Numbered from the stretch's first letter, positions 9,422 through 21,606 are shown. The stretch: DNA of 64,000 nt from Providencia rettgeri (GCF_013255915.1 NZ_CP053896.1:4278001-4342000), one strand, 5' to 3'. Translations and numbers: made by a program. The notes: generated by a model not told the origin, from the sequence alone.

Positions 9422-9484
9422 ATTATTCACCTCTCTGATGACCCTTTACTGCAAGAGTAGCAATTGTGTGAAATTAACGCCATA

Positions 9485-9522
9485 AAAAAAGCCCCAAAGT
9501 CCAAAGACGATGAGGCTTTTTA
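9485..9522 (-). terminator. Terminator after fklB
   Basis: On the minus strand AAAAAGCCTCA pairs with TGGGGCTTTTT and runs into seven T residues. It lies 24-61 bases beyond the fklB stop. Confidence 0.85.
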
Positions 9523-9545
9523 GCTGTGAACTGAACTAACAGAAA

Positions 9546-10166
9546 TTATAAAATTTCAAGTAATTCAACTTCAAATACTAATGTACTGAATGGCGGGATT
9601 GATGCACCTGCACCACGCTCACCATAAGCTAATTGGTGGGGGATATATAATTCCCATTTAGAGCCGACTGGCATCAGGGTCAATGCTTCAATCCAACCTG
9701 GAATAACGCCGCTTACAGGAAACTCTGCTGGCTGCCCACGCTGTACTGAGCTATCAAACACAGAGCCATCAATTAAACGCCCTGTATAGTGAACACGTAC
9801 GCGGTCTGAGCGAGATGGGATAGCACCATCACCTTGGTTAATCACTGAAAATTGTAAGCCAGACTCAGTCGTTGAAACACCATCACGTTTTTGGTTTTCA
9901 TCTAGGAATTTTTGGCCTTCTTCCGCTAATGCTGCTTGGCGGGATACACGAACAGCGTCGGCACGCTCATGCACTTCACGCAATGCTTTGTGCAGAGTTT
10001 CAACAGGTACCGATGGCATATTGCCTTCTAAAGCGTCAACGAGGCCTGCTAGAATTGCATTTGGCACTAAACCTTCTAGCCCTGACTCTAATAATTGCTG
10101 CCCAACTTGTAGACCTATGCCATAACTCGCTTGAGCTTCTACCGAATCGAAATTTTGGTTTGCCAT
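9546..10166 (-). CDS. fklB: FKBP-type peptidyl-prolyl isomerase FklB (FKBP22)
   Basis: 206 residues from [12 protein letters not shown], exactly the E. coli length; the open frame runs 35 codons further without a ribosome site or homology. The N-terminal dimerisation domain (about 1-90, with [11 protein letters not shown]) is followed by a linker and the FKBP domain (about 110-206: [45 protein letters not shown]). It catalyses prolyl isomerisation during protein folding. It is next to divergent ytfB, as in E. coli. Confidence 0.95.
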   Translation of the reverse strand: MANQNFDSVEAQASYGIGLQVGQQLLESGLEGLVPNAILAGLVDALEGNMPSVPVETLHKALREVHERADAVRVSRQAALAEEGQKFLDENQKRDGVSTTESGLQFSVINQGDGAIPSRSDRVRVHYTGRLIDGSVFDSSVQRGQPAEFPVSGVIPGWIEALTLMPVGSKWELYIPHQLAYGERGAGASIPPFSTLVFEVELLEIL

Positions 10167-10384
10167 GAAAATACCCATATGATTTTGAGAAAATCCAAGA
10201 ATAGCAGCCCCATCCTTATGGGTAAACCCAAACAATGAATCTAAAGAATAAAACTGATTGATTCCCGACAAATTTATTCAGTGTTCTCTGAAAAATTCAG
10301 CCCAACGCTAAAAAAGCCTAAAAAGGGTGCTAGTATGCGTATTAATACGGTCTAATTTACTCATTGCCTCATCAAGGAGGAGTG

Positions 10385-10984
10385 ATGTTTAAACTTTCAA
10401 AATTTCATCGCTATGGTATTGCACTGCTCGCTTTAATTGTCGTGGTCGCTTTTTTTTGGCCTGCAAGCGAAAAATCCCCCAGCGATATTGTTCAAAACCA
10501 GCCTATCGTTATCCCACCACCTACTACCCCTGAGGTTGTGCCTGAACCGACTATTACACCGCCGATACCAGAGCCCGTGCCGGCACCTGAAGATAATTCA
10601 CCTCTTTTACCTACTGAGCCCGAAATTATCCCAGAACCTATTGAGCCTGAACCTAATGAGCCTACGACGGTAACATCACCAGAAAAAACGCCTGAGCCCA
10701 AAACAACTCGCCCTTCTGCTAATGAATGGCAAAACTACCGAGTACAAAAAGGGAAGACGCTCGCACAACTCTTTCGTGATAATAACTTACAAGCCAATGA
10801 CGCTTTTATTATGGCTCGCGTTGAAGGGGCTGAGAAACCACTGAGTAATTTACGCCAAGGGCAAAAAATTCGTCTGAAAGCAAATACAAAAGGTGAAGTT
10901 CAATTATTAGAAACTACTGGCTCTGATGGGAAAACTTATAGTTTCGCGCGGTTAAGTGACGGAAGCTATTACCGTACACCTTAG
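10385..10984 (+). CDS. ytfB: YtfB-type OapA family cell-envelope protein
   Basis: 199 residues from the ATG after AAGGAGG at 10374-10380; the longer frame (seven more codons) spans that site and is rejected. One membrane segment (about 12-28) is followed by a long Pro/Glu/Thr-rich linker (about 35-115) and a C-terminal OapA/LysM-like domain (WQNYRVQKGKTLAQLFRDN). E. coli YtfB localises to the division septum and binds glycans. The domain and the fklB neighbour make the call firm, although the linker is not conserved. Confidence 0.85.
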   Translation: MFKLSKFHRYGIALLALIVVVAFFWPASEKSPSDIVQNQPIVIPPPTTPEVVPEPTITPPIPEPVPAPEDNSPLLPTEPEIIPEPIEPEPNEPTTVTSPEKTPEPKTTRPSANEWQNYRVQKGKTLAQLFRDNNLQANDAFIMARVEGAEKPLSNLRQGQKIRLKANTKGEVQLLETTGSDGKTYSFARLSDGSYYRTP

Positions 10985-10999
10985 TTTAAACACCGACTT

Positions 11000-11022
11000 T
11001 AGGGTAGCATCCCGCTACCCTA
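11000..11022 (+). terminator. Hairpin after ytfB
   Basis: A perfect 9-bp stem (TAGGGTAGC/GCTACCCTA) with loop ATCCC starts 16 bases after the ytfB stop. It is not followed by a clear U-run. Confidence 0.55.
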
Positions 11023-11134
11023 ATACTTAGTCTGAATTTGCACTATTTACCCCACCTTGGCTTAACAATATATAAATTTAGCGATATATAATAAATAGTC
11101 TCTCTCACTAACATGTTAAGCGATAAAAACTATC

Positions 11135-11884
11135 ATGCTAAAGCGCAAATGGATTAACATATTTTTAGGTGTGGCTCTTTTATTACTTATCGTGATTGTT
11201 AGCTATATTTCATGGTTCAAGATCAATTCAAATGCGCTGTGGAACATCGTTAATACTCAATGTATTCCATTACTTCCAACAACACTGCCCTGCTTGAAAG
11301 TAGAACAGGAAAAACACTATGTATTATTCAAAGATAAAAAAGGGCCTTTACACAACTTAATTATCCCGACGGAAAAGATCACAGGGATAGAATCTAGCCA
11401 ATTATTGGAACAAAACTCACCCGACTATTTTGCTATCGCTTGGCAAGAAAGGGGCAGTTTGTCACAACAAACAACCCACCCAATTCCTGAACATTTATTG
11501 GCCATTGCGGTAAACTCCCAATATGGTCGCTCCCAAGACCAACTCCATATTCATATTGCCTGCTTAAAACCTGAGATAAATGAAACGCTTAATCAACTTT
11601 CATCAACAATAACAACACATTGGGCTTCTTTATCTTCTAAACTAGCGGGTCATCATTACTTAGCCAAAAAATTTCCGGAAGGCTCACCCCATGTAGAAAA
11701 TTCGTTTCATCAACTAAACGAATATGTCATCAAGCATCACGATAAAATGGGTAATTTTGGCCTAGCAATGGTACAGCTTAAAGATGGCTCTAAGATATTA
11801 CTTGCCAACCGATTGAATTTTTGGGATTTGAACTTAGGTTCTGCGGGTGAATTACTCGACTACCAATGCTTAGCTAATCAATAA
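11135..11884 (+). CDS. cdh: CDP-diacylglycerol pyrophosphatase
   Basis: 249 residues with one N-terminal membrane anchor (about 8-28). The HIT-like active-site strand is SQDQLHIHIACL (His-x-His), and LHNLIIPT is also typical. The enzyme hydrolyses CDP-diacylglycerol to phosphatidate and CMP at the inner membrane. It is a single gene ending in a bidirectional terminator shared with rplI. Its position beside the ribosomal operon differs from E. coli. Confidence 0.9.
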   Translation: MLKRKWINIFLGVALLLLIVIVSYISWFKINSNALWNIVNTQCIPLLPTTLPCLKVEQEKHYVLFKDKKGPLHNLIIPTEKITGIESSQLLEQNSPDYFAIAWQERGSLSQQTTHPIPEHLLAIAVNSQYGRSQDQLHIHIACLKPEINETLNQLSSTITTHWASLSSKLAGHHYLAKKFPEGSPHVENSFHQLNEYVIKHHDKMGNFGLAMVQLKDGSKILLANRLNFWDLNLGSAGELLDYQCLANQ

Positions 11885-11909
11885 ATACAAAAATATTGTC
11901 TAGAAAATA

Positions 11910-11937
11910 AAAAACACCGGACTTAGCCGGTGTTTTT
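11910..11937. terminator. Bidirectional terminator between cdh and rplI
   Basis: A perfect 11-bp stem (AAAAACACCGG/CCGGTGTTTTT) with loop ACTTAG. Both strands have an A-run before and a U-run after the stem, so it can end cdh and the rpsF operon. Confidence 0.9.
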
Positions 11938-11981
11938 ATTCGCATCATGGATAACCCAGTGATGCATATCATCATTATTGA

Positions 11982-12431
11982 TTACTCAGCAACGATGATA
12001 ACGTTCAGCTCTGCGAAAACATCGCTGTGTAACTGGAAGTGAACTTCGTGGTCACCAGTAGTACGCAGAACGCCGTTTGGCAGGCGAACTTCGCTTTTCG
12101 CGATTTGAACGCCAGCCGCAGTAATTGCGTCAGCGATATCACGAGTACCGATTGAACCGAACAGTTTACCTTCGTCACCAGCTTTAGAAGCTAAAGTTAC
12201 AGAACCCAGAGCAGTAACAGCTGCTGCACGAGCCTGTGCTGCTGCCAGAACGTCAGCTAATTTAGCTTCCAGTTCAGCGCGGCGAGCTTCGAAGAATTCG
12301 ATGTTTTTCTTAGTCGCAGGAACAGCTTTGCCCTGTGGAACTAAGAAGTTACGAGCATAGCCCGATTTAACGTTAACCTGATCACCCAGGCTACCTAGGT
12401 TAGCTACTTTATCAAGCAGAATAACTTGCAT
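11982..12431 (-). CDS. rplI: 50S ribosomal protein L9
   Basis: 149 residues, the standard length. The N-terminal rRNA-binding domain begins [29 protein letters not shown]-like (first 20 residues diagnostic), joined by a long helix (about 40-75) to the C-terminal domain. It is the last gene of rpsF-priB-rpsR-rplI, 38 bases after rpsR, and ends at a strong terminator. Confidence 0.98.
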   Translation of the reverse strand: MQVILLDKVANLGSLGDQVNVKSGYARNFLVPQGKAVPATKKNIEFFEARRAELEAKLADVLAAAQARAAAVTALGSVTLASKAGDEGKLFGSIGTRDIADAITAAGVQIAKSEVRLPNGVLRTTGDHEVHFQLHSDVFAELNVIIVAE

Positions 12432-12469
12432 TACCTTATCCTCTATTAGTCGTTAATGGACTGTACCAA

Positions 12470-13019
<550 letters not shown>

Positions 13020-13027
13020 CTGCGCAA

Positions 13028-13423
13028 TTACTCTTCAGAATCCCCAGTTTCTTCTACTTCTTCATCCTGATATTCATCAGACATGTCACGGCCACGACGT
13101 TCGTCTTTAGCTTTGACCATTGGAGAAGCTTCTGTTACTGCGTGTTTTAAGCGCATAACCATGCTGCGGATAACGGCATCGTTGAAGCGGAAGTTAGTTT
13201 CCAGCTCATCAATCGCTTCCTGCGGCGCTTCTACGTTCAGAAGAACATAGTGTGCTTTGTGCAGTTTATTGATTGGGTAAGCCAGTTGACGGCGGCCCCA
13301 GTCTTCCAGACGGTGAATCTGACCTTGTGCGTTAGTGATAACAGCACTGTAACGCTCGATCATGCCCGGAACCTGTTCGCTTTGGTCAGGATGGACCATA
13401 AAAACGATTTCGTAATGACGCAT
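13028..13423 (-). CDS. rpsF: 30S ribosomal protein S6
   Basis: 131 residues from the ATG of [18 protein letters not shown]; the open frame runs 21 codons into the leader and is rejected. The acidic C-terminal tail ends in [11 protein letters not shown], the substrate region for glutamate addition by RimK in E. coli. First gene of the operon, preceded by a structured leader and a near-consensus promoter. Confidence 0.98.
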   Translation of the reverse strand: MRHYEIVFMVHPDQSEQVPGMIERYSAVITNAQGQIHRLEDWGRRQLAYPINKLHKAHYVLLNVEAPQEAIDELETNFRFNDAVIRSMVMRLKHAVTEASPMVKAKDERRGRDMSDEYQDEEVEETGDSEE

Positions 13424-13449
13424 TAGTAGTTGCTCCTTACGGATTATTA

Positions 13450-13484
13450 GCCTCCTGTCTGGGTTAACCGCGGCCCGCGGAGGC
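13450..13484 (-). promoter_or_regulatory. Structured rpsF mRNA leader, candidate S6:S18 autoregulatory element
   Basis: On the minus strand an outer stem pairs GCCTCC (13479-13484) with GGAGGC (13450-13455) and encloses two CCGCGG-type segments. This GC-rich hairpin lies 26 bases before the rpsF ATG in an otherwise AT-rich genome. In many bacteria S6:S18 binds a leader stem with a CCG-containing bulge and represses the operon. The structure is visible; protein binding is inferred. Confidence 0.6.
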
Positions 13485-13522
13485 AAGGAACTTATTGAGT
13501 GCGGCTAAAAAATTGACGCGTA

Positions 13523-13551
13523 ACTATACCCATCCCTGAGATAAAACTCAA
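13523..13551 (-). promoter_or_regulatory. rpsF operon promoter
   Basis: On the minus strand TTGAGT (13546-13551), a 17-base spacer and TATAGT (13523-13528) form a near-consensus sigma-70 promoter. A GC-rich discriminator (TACGCG) follows, as is usual for stringently controlled ribosomal genes. A palindrome overlaps the promoter. Confidence 0.75.
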
Positions 13552-13578
13552 GAGATGGATACCGTTTTACATTAAATA

Positions 13579-14328
13579 TTATTTTTCTACAGAAACAGGT
13601 AAGCGCTGACGCACCGCTTCAAATAAACAAACCCCTGTCGCCACTGACACATTTAATGATGACACAGAGCCCGCCATTGGAATACTAATTAACTCATCAC
13701 AGTGCTCACGAGTTAAACGGCGCATGCCTTCGCCTTCAGCTCCCATAACCAAGGCTATCGAGCCGGTTAATTTGCTTTGGTATAAATTATGGTCAGCTTC
13801 ACCCGCCGTTCCCACAATCCATACATTGTATTCTTGTAGCAAACGCAATGTCCTTGCCAGATTCGTCACACGAATAAGTGGAACATTTTCTGCCGCGCCA
13901 CAGGCCACTTTTTTCGCGGTTGCATTAAGCTGAGCAGATTTATCTTTAGGAACAATCACAGCATGAACGCCAGCGGCATCAGCGCTACGTAAACACGCGC
14001 CTAAGTTATGTGGGTCTGTTACGCCATCTAATACTAATAAAAATGGCGATGATGTGTTCTCCAATAAATCAGGCAGATCACCTTCTTGATACTGTTTACC
14101 CGGTAATACTTTCGCAATGATACCTTGGTGAACGGCGCCTTCGGTTTGGCTATCCATCCATTGACGGTTCGCCACTTGAACAACAACACCTAACGCTTCG
14201 ATTTCATGCACCAGCGGCATTAATCGGCGGTCTTCACGACCTTTCAAAATATAGACTTCTTTAATGCGTTGCGGTGAACGCTCAAGTAAGGCTTTCACTG
14301 CGTGAATGCCATAAATCATTTCGCTCAT
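13579..14328 (-). CDS. rlmB: 23S rRNA (guanosine-2'-O)-methyltransferase RlmB
   Basis: 249 residues (E. coli 243). The N-terminal substrate domain begins [16 protein letters not shown]. The SpoU/TrmH knot has [31 protein letters not shown] and [18 protein letters not shown]. It methylates G2251 of the peptidyl-transferase P loop. It lies directly after rnr on the same strand, as in E. coli, with a hairpin in the spacer. Confidence 0.97.
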   Translation of the reverse strand: MSEMIYGIHAVKALLERSPQRIKEVYILKGREDRRLMPLVHEIEALGVVVQVANRQWMDSQTEGAVHQGIIAKVLPGKQYQEGDLPDLLENTSSPFLLVLDGVTDPHNLGACLRSADAAGVHAVIVPKDKSAQLNATAKKVACGAAENVPLIRVTNLARTLRLLQEYNVWIVGTAGEADHNLYQSKLTGSIALVMGAEGEGMRRLTREHCDELISIPMAGSVSSLNVSVATGVCLFEAVRQRLPVSVEK

Positions 14329-14356
14329 AAATTTCTTATTTATATTAATAAATAGT

Positions 14357-14380
14357 AAAGTGGCGTGTTAGCGCCACTTT
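14357..14380 (-). terminator. Hairpin between rnr and rlmB
   Basis: A 9-bp stem (AAAGTGGCG/CGCCACTTT) with a six-base loop occupies the 88-base spacer. The bases downstream on the minus strand (ACTATTTA) are not a U-run, so it may only attenuate read-through into rlmB. Confidence 0.5.
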
Positions 14381-14416
14381 GGTTAATAACGATGGTTAAT
14401 AACTACAGCAATACCA

Positions 14417-16885
14417 TTATCCCTCTTGTTTTTGGGATTTTTTTGCAACGCGTTTAGCTTTTAATTTTGCTGTAATTTTTCTGGTTTTATCGGAAGGCTT
14501 TTTGCCTTTTCCTTTCCCTTTCGCCTCTGGCTTAGCCTCAGCTTTTTTTCCTTTTTTATCGGAACGACGAAATGCAGAATCAGGCTCGAAGTTTTTATCT
14601 TTACTCGCATCCGCTTTTCGACGAGCTGGGCGTGTAGCATTTTTAACTTCTTGCTTCATTTTGTCCCGCGCCGTTTTGCCCGGGTTTTTCGCTTTACGAG
14701 TGGTTGAAATTAATGCGAAATCGATGGTGCGTTCATCCATATGCACCGCTTCAACACGAATTTCCACTTCATCGCCAAGACGGTAAGTGGTACCTGATGA
14801 TTCACCAATTAAACGCTGACCGACCGCATCATAACGATAGTAGTCATTATCCAACGTTGAAATATGCACTAAACCATCAATAAATAAATCATTAAGGCGA
14901 ACAAAGAAGCCAAAACCGGTCACACTGGTAATTAAACCTGTAAAGGTTTGGCCTACTTGGTCCTGCATGAAATCACATTTCAGCCAGTCAGCCACATCAC
15001 GTGTTGCTTCATCAGCACGGCGCTCAGTCATTGAGCAGTGCTCGCCAAGCTGTAACATGCTATCCATGTCTGAATGCCAGCCACCCGTTTCCGTCCAGCG
15101 TTTATCTGAATGACCATGTTCTTTAGCCAGCAGATATTTTATCCCGCGGTGTAACGTCAGATCTGGGTAACGACGAATTGGTGATGTAAAGTGAGCATAC
15201 GATTTCAAACCTAGACCAAAGTGACCGCGATTTTCAGGATCATAAATCGCTTGTTTCATCGATCGTAAAATCATGGTTTGTAGTAATTCATGATCAGGGC
15301 GTTCAGCCACTTCATTCATTACCTGCGCATAATCTTTCGGCTCAGGCTTCATTCCGCCCGGCAAAGTCAACCCTAATTCACTAAAAACAGAGCGTAAATT
15401 CATCACGCTTTCTTCTTTAGGGCGGTCATGCACACGGTACAATGCAGGCTCTTCATTTTTCTCAACGAACCGAGCCGCCGCAATGTTAGCCAAAATCATG
15501 CACTCTTCAATCAATTTATGTGCATCATTGCGCTCTACTGGCTCAATACTTTCAATACGTCGCTCCGCATTAAAAATAAATTTCGCTTCTTCAGATTCAA
15601 AAGAAATCGCACCACGCTCAATACGTGCAGCATCAAGTGCTTTATATAATTGATGCAAATGCTCAATATGTGGCACTAGCGCTTTATAGTGCTCGCGCAG
15701 TTCTTCGTCTCCTTCCAAGATTTTCCATACTTTTGTATAAGTTAACCTTGCATGAGAACTCATAACCGCTTCATAGAACTTGTATGAAGAAAGCTTACCA
15801 GATGCCGACACCGTCATTTCACACACCATACACAGGCGGTCAACACCAGGGTTAAGTGAGCACAGACCGTTCGATAAGACTTCCGGTAGCATAGGAACGA
15901 CTTGAGATGGGAAATATACCGAATTACCGCGGCTACGCGCTTCTGTATCCAGAGCCGTTTGTGGGCGGACATAATAGCTTACATCCGCAATCGCCACCCA
16001 TAAGCGCCAGCCACCGCCTTTCTTCGGTGCACAGTACACTGCATCATCAAAGTCACGAGCATCTTCACCATCAATCGTGACTAACGGTAAGTCGCGTAAA
16101 TCCACGCGCCCTTTTTTCGCAGACTCAGGGACATGTTCACTTAGGTCAGCGACTTGTTTTTCAACTTGTGGTGGCCATGAATGTGGGATTTCATGAGTAC
16201 GTAAAGCGATTTCCACCGCCATACCTGTGCCCATTGTTTCGCCTAATACTTCAATGATATTCCCCACCGCTTGCGAGCGACGTTGTGGACGAGTGACTAA
16301 TTCAACCACCACCACATTACCCATTCGAGCGCCAAGAACACGATCTTTCGGTATCAAAATATCAAAGCTTAAACGGCTATCATCCGGTACGACAAACCCC
16401 ATCCCCGATTCGATAAAATAGCGACCAACAATTTGGTTATTACGCGGCTCTAACACACGAACAACCCGAACTTCTGTACGCCCTTTACGATCTTGCCCAT
16501 AAGGTTGCGCCAAGATAACGTCCCCATGCATGGCGCGTTTCATTTCATCTTGAGATAAATAGTAATCTTCCTTTTTACCATCAACACGTAGGAAGCCGTA
16601 ACCATCACGGTGGCCAATGACTTTCCCTTTTAATAAGTCTAAACGCTCCGGTAATGCATAACACTGACGGCGAGTGAAGACCAGTTGACCATCACGTTCC
16701 ATGGCTCTTAACCGACGACGTAATGCCTCTAATTCATCTTCTGTCGATAAATTCAATAATTGTGCGATTTCTTCGCGGTTAGCTGGTGCAGTACGCTTCG
16801 AGATAAGGTCAAGAATATATTCTCGACTTGGAATTGGGGACTCGTATTTTTCTGCTTCTCTTTCCTGAAAAGGATCTTGTGACAT
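14417..16885 (-). CDS. rnr: Exoribonuclease R
   Basis: 822 residues from [17 protein letters not shown], with GGAGG five bases upstream (16891-16895); six further upstream codons are open but lack support. Order: helix-turn-helix, two cold-shock domains, the RNB catalytic domain (DARDFDDAV with metal-binding aspartates), an S1 domain, then a Lys-rich tail of about 80 residues. It degrades structured RNA and takes part in rRNA quality control and trans-translation. It follows nsrR in the same orientation, as in E. coli. Confidence 0.97.
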   Translation of the reverse strand: MSQDPFQEREAEKYESPIPSREYILDLISKRTAPANREEIAQLLNLSTEDELEALRRRLRAMERDGQLVFTRRQCYALPERLDLLKGKVIGHRDGYGFLRVDGKKEDYYLSQDEMKRAMHGDVILAQPYGQDRKGRTEVRVVRVLEPRNNQIVGRYFIESGMGFVVPDDSRLSFDILIPKDRVLGARMGNVVVVELVTRPQRRSQAVGNIIEVLGETMGTGMAVEIALRTHEIPHSWPPQVEKQVADLSEHVPESAKKGRVDLRDLPLVTIDGEDARDFDDAVYCAPKKGGGWRLWVAIADVSYYVRPQTALDTEARSRGNSVYFPSQVVPMLPEVLSNGLCSLNPGVDRLCMVCEMTVSASGKLSSYKFYEAVMSSHARLTYTKVWKILEGDEELREHYKALVPHIEHLHQLYKALDAARIERGAISFESEEAKFIFNAERRIESIEPVERNDAHKLIEECMILANIAAARFVEKNEEPALYRVHDRPKEESVMNLRSVFSELGLTLPGGMKPEPKDYAQVMNEVAERPDHELLQTMILRSMKQAIYDPENRGHFGLGLKSYAHFTSPIRRYPDLTLHRGIKYLLAKEHGHSDKRWTETGGWHSDMDSMLQLGEHCSMTERRADEATRDVADWLKCDFMQDQVGQTFTGLITSVTGFGFFVRLNDLFIDGLVHISTLDNDYYRYDAVGQRLIGESSGTTYRLGDEVEIRVEAVHMDERTIDFALISTTRKAKNPGKTARDKMKQEVKNATRPARRKADASKDKNFEPDSAFRRSDKKGKKAEAKPEAKGKGKGKKPSDKTRKITAKLKAKRVAKKSQKQEG

Positions 16886-16927
16886 CGTTACCTCCGTTGT
16901 CATCAGAATTCATAACTACCGCAAATG

Positions 16928-17350
16928 CTAATCAAGCAGTAGTTGATAGAGCGGGCTGTTATCTTTCACCATGTCCGCCAGCGTGTATTGATCAAGTTCT
17001 TGTAAAAACTGCTGTATTGCTTGGTGTAGCACACCTTTTAAACGACACGCAGGTGTAATGTGGCAAAACTCGCCACTACAATTAACAAGAGTCAGGGGTT
17101 CTAATGCTCTAACAACGTCCCCTATACGAATTGATTCTGCTGGTTGTCCTAGTGTAATCCCGCCATTTTTGCCACGAGTGGCTTTAATATAACCTAAGTG
17201 ACTGAGTTGATTAATAATTTTTACCATATGGTTACGAGATACACCGTAGACCTCGGTGACCTCAGTAATACTGGTCATTTTCCCTTCACCCAGAGAAGCC
17301 AGATAAATAAGAGCTCGTAACCCATAATCTGTAAAACTAGTCAGTTGCAC
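16928..17350 (-). CDS. nsrR: Nitric oxide-sensing repressor NsrR
   Basis: 140 residues from a GTG start five bases after a GAGG site; a GTG two codons earlier overlaps that site. It is an Rrf2-family winged-helix repressor with Cys91, Cys96 and Cys102 ([12 protein letters not shown]) that bind an Fe-S cluster sensing NO. In E. coli it represses hmp, ytfE and other nitrosative-stress genes. It sits between rnr and purA, the conserved order. Confidence 0.95.
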   Translation of the reverse strand: MQLTSFTDYGLRALIYLASLGEGKMTSITEVTEVYGVSRNHMVKIINQLSHLGYIKATRGKNGGITLGQPAESIRIGDVVRALEPLTLVNCSGEFCHITPACRLKGVLHQAIQQFLQELDQYTLADMVKDNSPLYQLLLD

Positions 17351-17531
17351 AATCACCTCAAAATTTTAGCTATAACGCTGTTGGCCGCAAATCAGTGGCC
17401 TAAAAACATGTGACTTCTTTTAAAATTCACATTTACTATTTCTAACCCAACACATTCAGTTTTCTGAATAAAATATAGCATGCTAATAAATTATATGTTG
17501 CTAAATACAGTTTAACGTATAACACAGGTCA

Positions 17532-17542
17532 AATATGCATTT
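17532..17542. promoter_or_regulatory. NsrR-like half-site upstream of nsrR
   Basis: AATATGCATTT matches the 11-base NsrR half-site AANATGCATTT, followed by a weak second arm. It lies 182 bases before the nsrR start, in the 331-base spacer (17351-17681) that otherwise holds the purA terminator and AT-rich DNA. Autoregulation is only inferred; AT-rich DNA can give such matches by chance. Confidence 0.3.
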
Positions 17543-17644
17543 AATTGCACAGAATTTGCACACAAAAGTGACTTAATTCAATCATTATGGGGAATTTTGA
17601 CTGTTTTATCAAAGAAGCGACATATTGGAAGGAGGTAAAGCAGT

Positions 17645-17673
17645 AAAAAAACTGCGCCCGTTTAAGGCGCAGT
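17645..17673 (-). terminator. Terminator after purA
   Basis: On the minus strand ACTGCGCC pairs with GGCGCAGT around a seven-base loop and runs directly into TTTTTT. It starts nine bases beyond the purA stop. Confidence 0.92.
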
Positions 17674-17681
17674 CAGTGTTA

Positions 17682-19016
<1,335 letters not shown>

Positions 19017-19184
19017 CTACCATCAAAAATGAACTGTTCCAGTGATATTTTGGCAATACAAAAATTTTTTTCTGGAAAGCAAGTAAAATGGTATTTTTTA
19101 TTTCTGCCGTAAACTCAAAATGAATGCCATCAGTTGAGCAGCTCAAATTTTCCCTGAAAAATCTTATACTTAAAACGACAGGCG

Positions 19185-19211
19185 AAAAAAAGCCCACCGA
19201 AGCGGGCTTTT
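19185..19211 (-). terminator. Terminator after hflC
   Basis: On the minus strand AAAAGCCCGC, a TTCG tetraloop and GTGGGCTTTTTTT form a classic intrinsic terminator 53 bases beyond the hflC stop. The rest of the hflC-purA spacer (19212-19263 and 18984-19184) shows no gene. Confidence 0.93.
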
Positions 19212-19263
19212 CTTTAATAGATTAACAGTTATTTTGCTAGGTTGCACGCAACTTAGCTTGTTA

Positions 19264-20265
19264 TTAATCTGTCGCGCGAAGCTTAGTTGGTGCCTTCATA
19301 AAGCGGAAGAAATCAGTGTCTGGGCTTAATACCATCACGTCTTCACCACTCTTGAAGCTTTGCTCATAGGCACGCAAGCTACGAATAAACGCATAGAACT
19401 CGGGATCTTGGTTGAATGCATCAGCAAACAGTTTCGTTGCCATCGCATCACCCTCACCTCGGTAAGTTAGGGCGGTACGTTCTGCTTCAGCCAACGTTTC
19501 TGTTACTGTTTTATCTGCAACAGCGCGGATCTTAGTCGCTTCTTCTTGACCTTGTGAACGATGTTGACGTGCAACTGCTTCACGTTCTGCACGCATACGC
19601 GCATAGATAGCTTCAGAAACTTCGTTTGGCAGCTCAATACGTTTAATACGTACATCGACAACCTCGATACCTAACGCCGCCATACTGTTTGCATTCACAA
19701 CCAGTGGCTTCAGGTTCGTTTCCTCTTCAACACGTTTTGCTGCATCCGCAATCGCTGCATCCGCTTCTTTTGTTGAGTCGTCAATTGCAGTACCTTTGTT
19801 CAAAGCATCACGCACATCAACAGTTAAACGACCACGTGAATCAGTGATAATGTCTTTAACGCTTAAACGACCAAACTCAGAACGTAAACGGTCACTAAAT
19901 TTACGTTTTAACAGGGTTTCCGCTTGGAATGGATTACCACCGCCAGTCGCTACATAGTAACGACTGAAATCAGTCACGCGCCATTTCAGGTAGGAGTCCA
20001 CCATTAAGTCTTTGTTTTCACTTGTCAGATAGCGGTCAGCTTGAATTTCAAGAGTCTGAATACGTGCATCCAACATTTTCACAGTTTCAATAAATGGAAC
20101 TTTGAAATGCAGACCCGGCTCATAAATGATCGGTTTGTTTTCAGAGTCACGTAGAACTTTACCAAAACGCAATACGATACCGCGGTCAGTTTGAGGAACA
20201 ATAAAGATAGATGCGTATGCAACTGCCAAGATGGCAATAACGATAACAATTAGCGATTTACGCAT
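19264..20265 (-). CDS. hflC: HflC, SPFH-domain modulator of FtsH
   Basis: 333 residues, anchored by one N-terminal membrane segment (about 4-22), then an SPFH/prohibitin domain (IVPQTDRGIVLRFGKVLRD onward) and a coiled coil rich in Glu, Arg and Ala (about 200-270). HflC and HflK form a large inner-membrane cage around the FtsH protease and modulate its access to membrane substrates. It starts two bases after hflK, indicating translational coupling. Confidence 0.97.
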   Translation of the reverse strand: MRKSLIVIVIAILAVAYASIFIVPQTDRGIVLRFGKVLRDSENKPIIYEPGLHFKVPFIETVKMLDARIQTLEIQADRYLTSENKDLMVDSYLKWRVTDFSRYYVATGGGNPFQAETLLKRKFSDRLRSEFGRLSVKDIITDSRGRLTVDVRDALNKGTAIDDSTKEADAAIADAAKRVEEETNLKPLVVNANSMAALGIEVVDVRIKRIELPNEVSEAIYARMRAEREAVARQHRSQGQEEATKIRAVADKTVTETLAEAERTALTYRGEGDAMATKLFADAFNQDPEFYAFIRSLRAYEQSFKSGEDVMVLSPDTDFFRFMKAPTKLRATD

Positions 20266-20267
20266 GA

Positions 20268-21473
20268 TTATTGTCTCCCTACTCTAACAGCATCACCACG
20301 AACAGCGTTGTTTGGCTGTGCTGGTGTTGCAGCAGATGATGACGAACTATTGCTTGGCGTCGCCATTCTTGCTGACGGATTAGCTTTTGACGTTGAAGCC
20401 GCATCTGAATTTGTACCGCGCATGATTTGATCCAGCGGCAGCACTAACATGCTGTTGCTCTTATCATTCGCAATCACTTTACGTGTATTACTTAACACAC
20501 GCTCCATTGTGTCGATATACAAACGCTCACGGGTGATTTCTGGCGCAGCACGATATTCAGGTAACATTTTCGCAAAACTTGCCACCTCACCCTCTGCTTT
20601 GAAGACCACACTCGCTTTATACGCTTCAGCTTCTTCAATTAGGCGTTGTGCGTTACCTTTTGCCAGTGGAAGAACTTCATTTCGATAAGCGTGCGCTTCA
20701 CGAATGGTTTTTTGCTCTTCTTCCCTTGCTGAGATTACGTCATCAAATGCCGCTTTAACATCTTCAGGTGGACGTGCTGCTTGGAAGTTGACGTCAAGCA
20801 GTGTGATACCCATCTTGTATGGTGCAATTGTTGCTTCGAGCTCTTTTTGTGTAACATCACGGATAAAAGCACGATTCGTAGTCAGTACTTGCTCCATCGC
20901 AGACTGACCGATTACACCACGCACAGCACTATCTAGCGCCTGACGCAGACTATTGTCTGGGTTTGTGACACTAAATAAATATTGCGCAGGGTCGGTAACA
21001 CGATATTGAACGTTCATTTCAACGCGGATCACGTTTTCATCTGACGTTAACATCATGCCATTTGTCGCTTGTTCACGTACGGTTTCTACGTTGACAGGAA
21101 TGACCCTATCAATGAAGGTTGGTTTCCAGTTCAAACCAGGCCCAACAATACCACTATATTCACCAAAACGTAATACTACGCCACGGTCACTTTCTTTGAT
21201 GGTGTAGAAGCCTGAACCTGCCCATACAACAACGATAGCAGCAAGAGCTAACATACCTAAACGGCCACTGATTTGTGATGGTTGTTTATTATCACCATCA
21301 CCACCGCCGCCTTTATTTCCACCAAGCTTGCTGCCTAGTTTACGAAAGAGATCGTCGAGATCATAAGCCCCACGTTTTCGACCACCTTTGTTCCCGCCAG
21401 AGTTGCCGCCTTTATTGCCGCTTCCCCACGGATCGCGGTCTTGTCCGTCATTACCGGGCTGATTCCACGCCAT
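20268..21473 (-). CDS. hflK: HflK, SPFH-domain modulator of FtsH
   Basis: 401 residues: a Gly/Asn/Lys-rich cytoplasmic start (MAWNQPGNDGQDRDPWGSG, about 1-65), one membrane segment (about 73-92), the SPFH domain with DRGVVLRFGEY, then an Ala/Glu coiled coil and a Ser/Ala-rich tail. It forms the HflKC complex with hflC. It is separated from hflX by a 133-base spacer containing short tandem repeats. Confidence 0.97.
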   Translation of the reverse strand: MAWNQPGNDGQDRDPWGSGNKGGNSGGNKGGRKRGAYDLDDLFRKLGSKLGGNKGGGGDGDNKQPSQISGRLGMLALAAIVVVWAGSGFYTIKESDRGVVLRFGEYSGIVGPGLNWKPTFIDRVIPVNVETVREQATNGMMLTSDENVIRVEMNVQYRVTDPAQYLFSVTNPDNSLRQALDSAVRGVIGQSAMEQVLTTNRAFIRDVTQKELEATIAPYKMGITLLDVNFQAARPPEDVKAAFDDVISAREEEQKTIREAHAYRNEVLPLAKGNAQRLIEEAEAYKASVVFKAEGEVASFAKMLPEYRAAPEITRERLYIDTMERVLSNTRKVIANDKSNSMLVLPLDQIMRGTNSDAASTSKANPSARMATPSNSSSSSAATPAQPNNAVRGDAVRVGRQ

Positions 21474-21553
21474 GTTTTAGCTCCATTCTTTATGATTGAT
21501 TTTCAGGGCTAAGAGCGATAGGGCTCTTAATATCAATTCCATTGCCTAACTAT

Positions 21554-21601
21554 ATTATTAACGGCCAAATTATTAACGGCCAAAGCATTATTAATAACCA
21601 A
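21554..21601. repeat. Three near-identical 15-base repeats downstream of hflX
   Basis: ATTATTAACGGCCAA occurs at 21554-21568 and 21569-21583 exactly, and a third copy at 21587-21601 differs at three positions. The array begins six bases beyond the hflX stop and occupies part of the hflX-hflK spacer. No function is evident. Confidence 0.8.
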
Positions 21602-21606
21602 AGCGA

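Noticed and set aside
10492-10701. Gly/Ser-rich minus-strand frame
   Set aside because: Antisense of the Pro/Glu-rich linker of ytfB; composition artefact.
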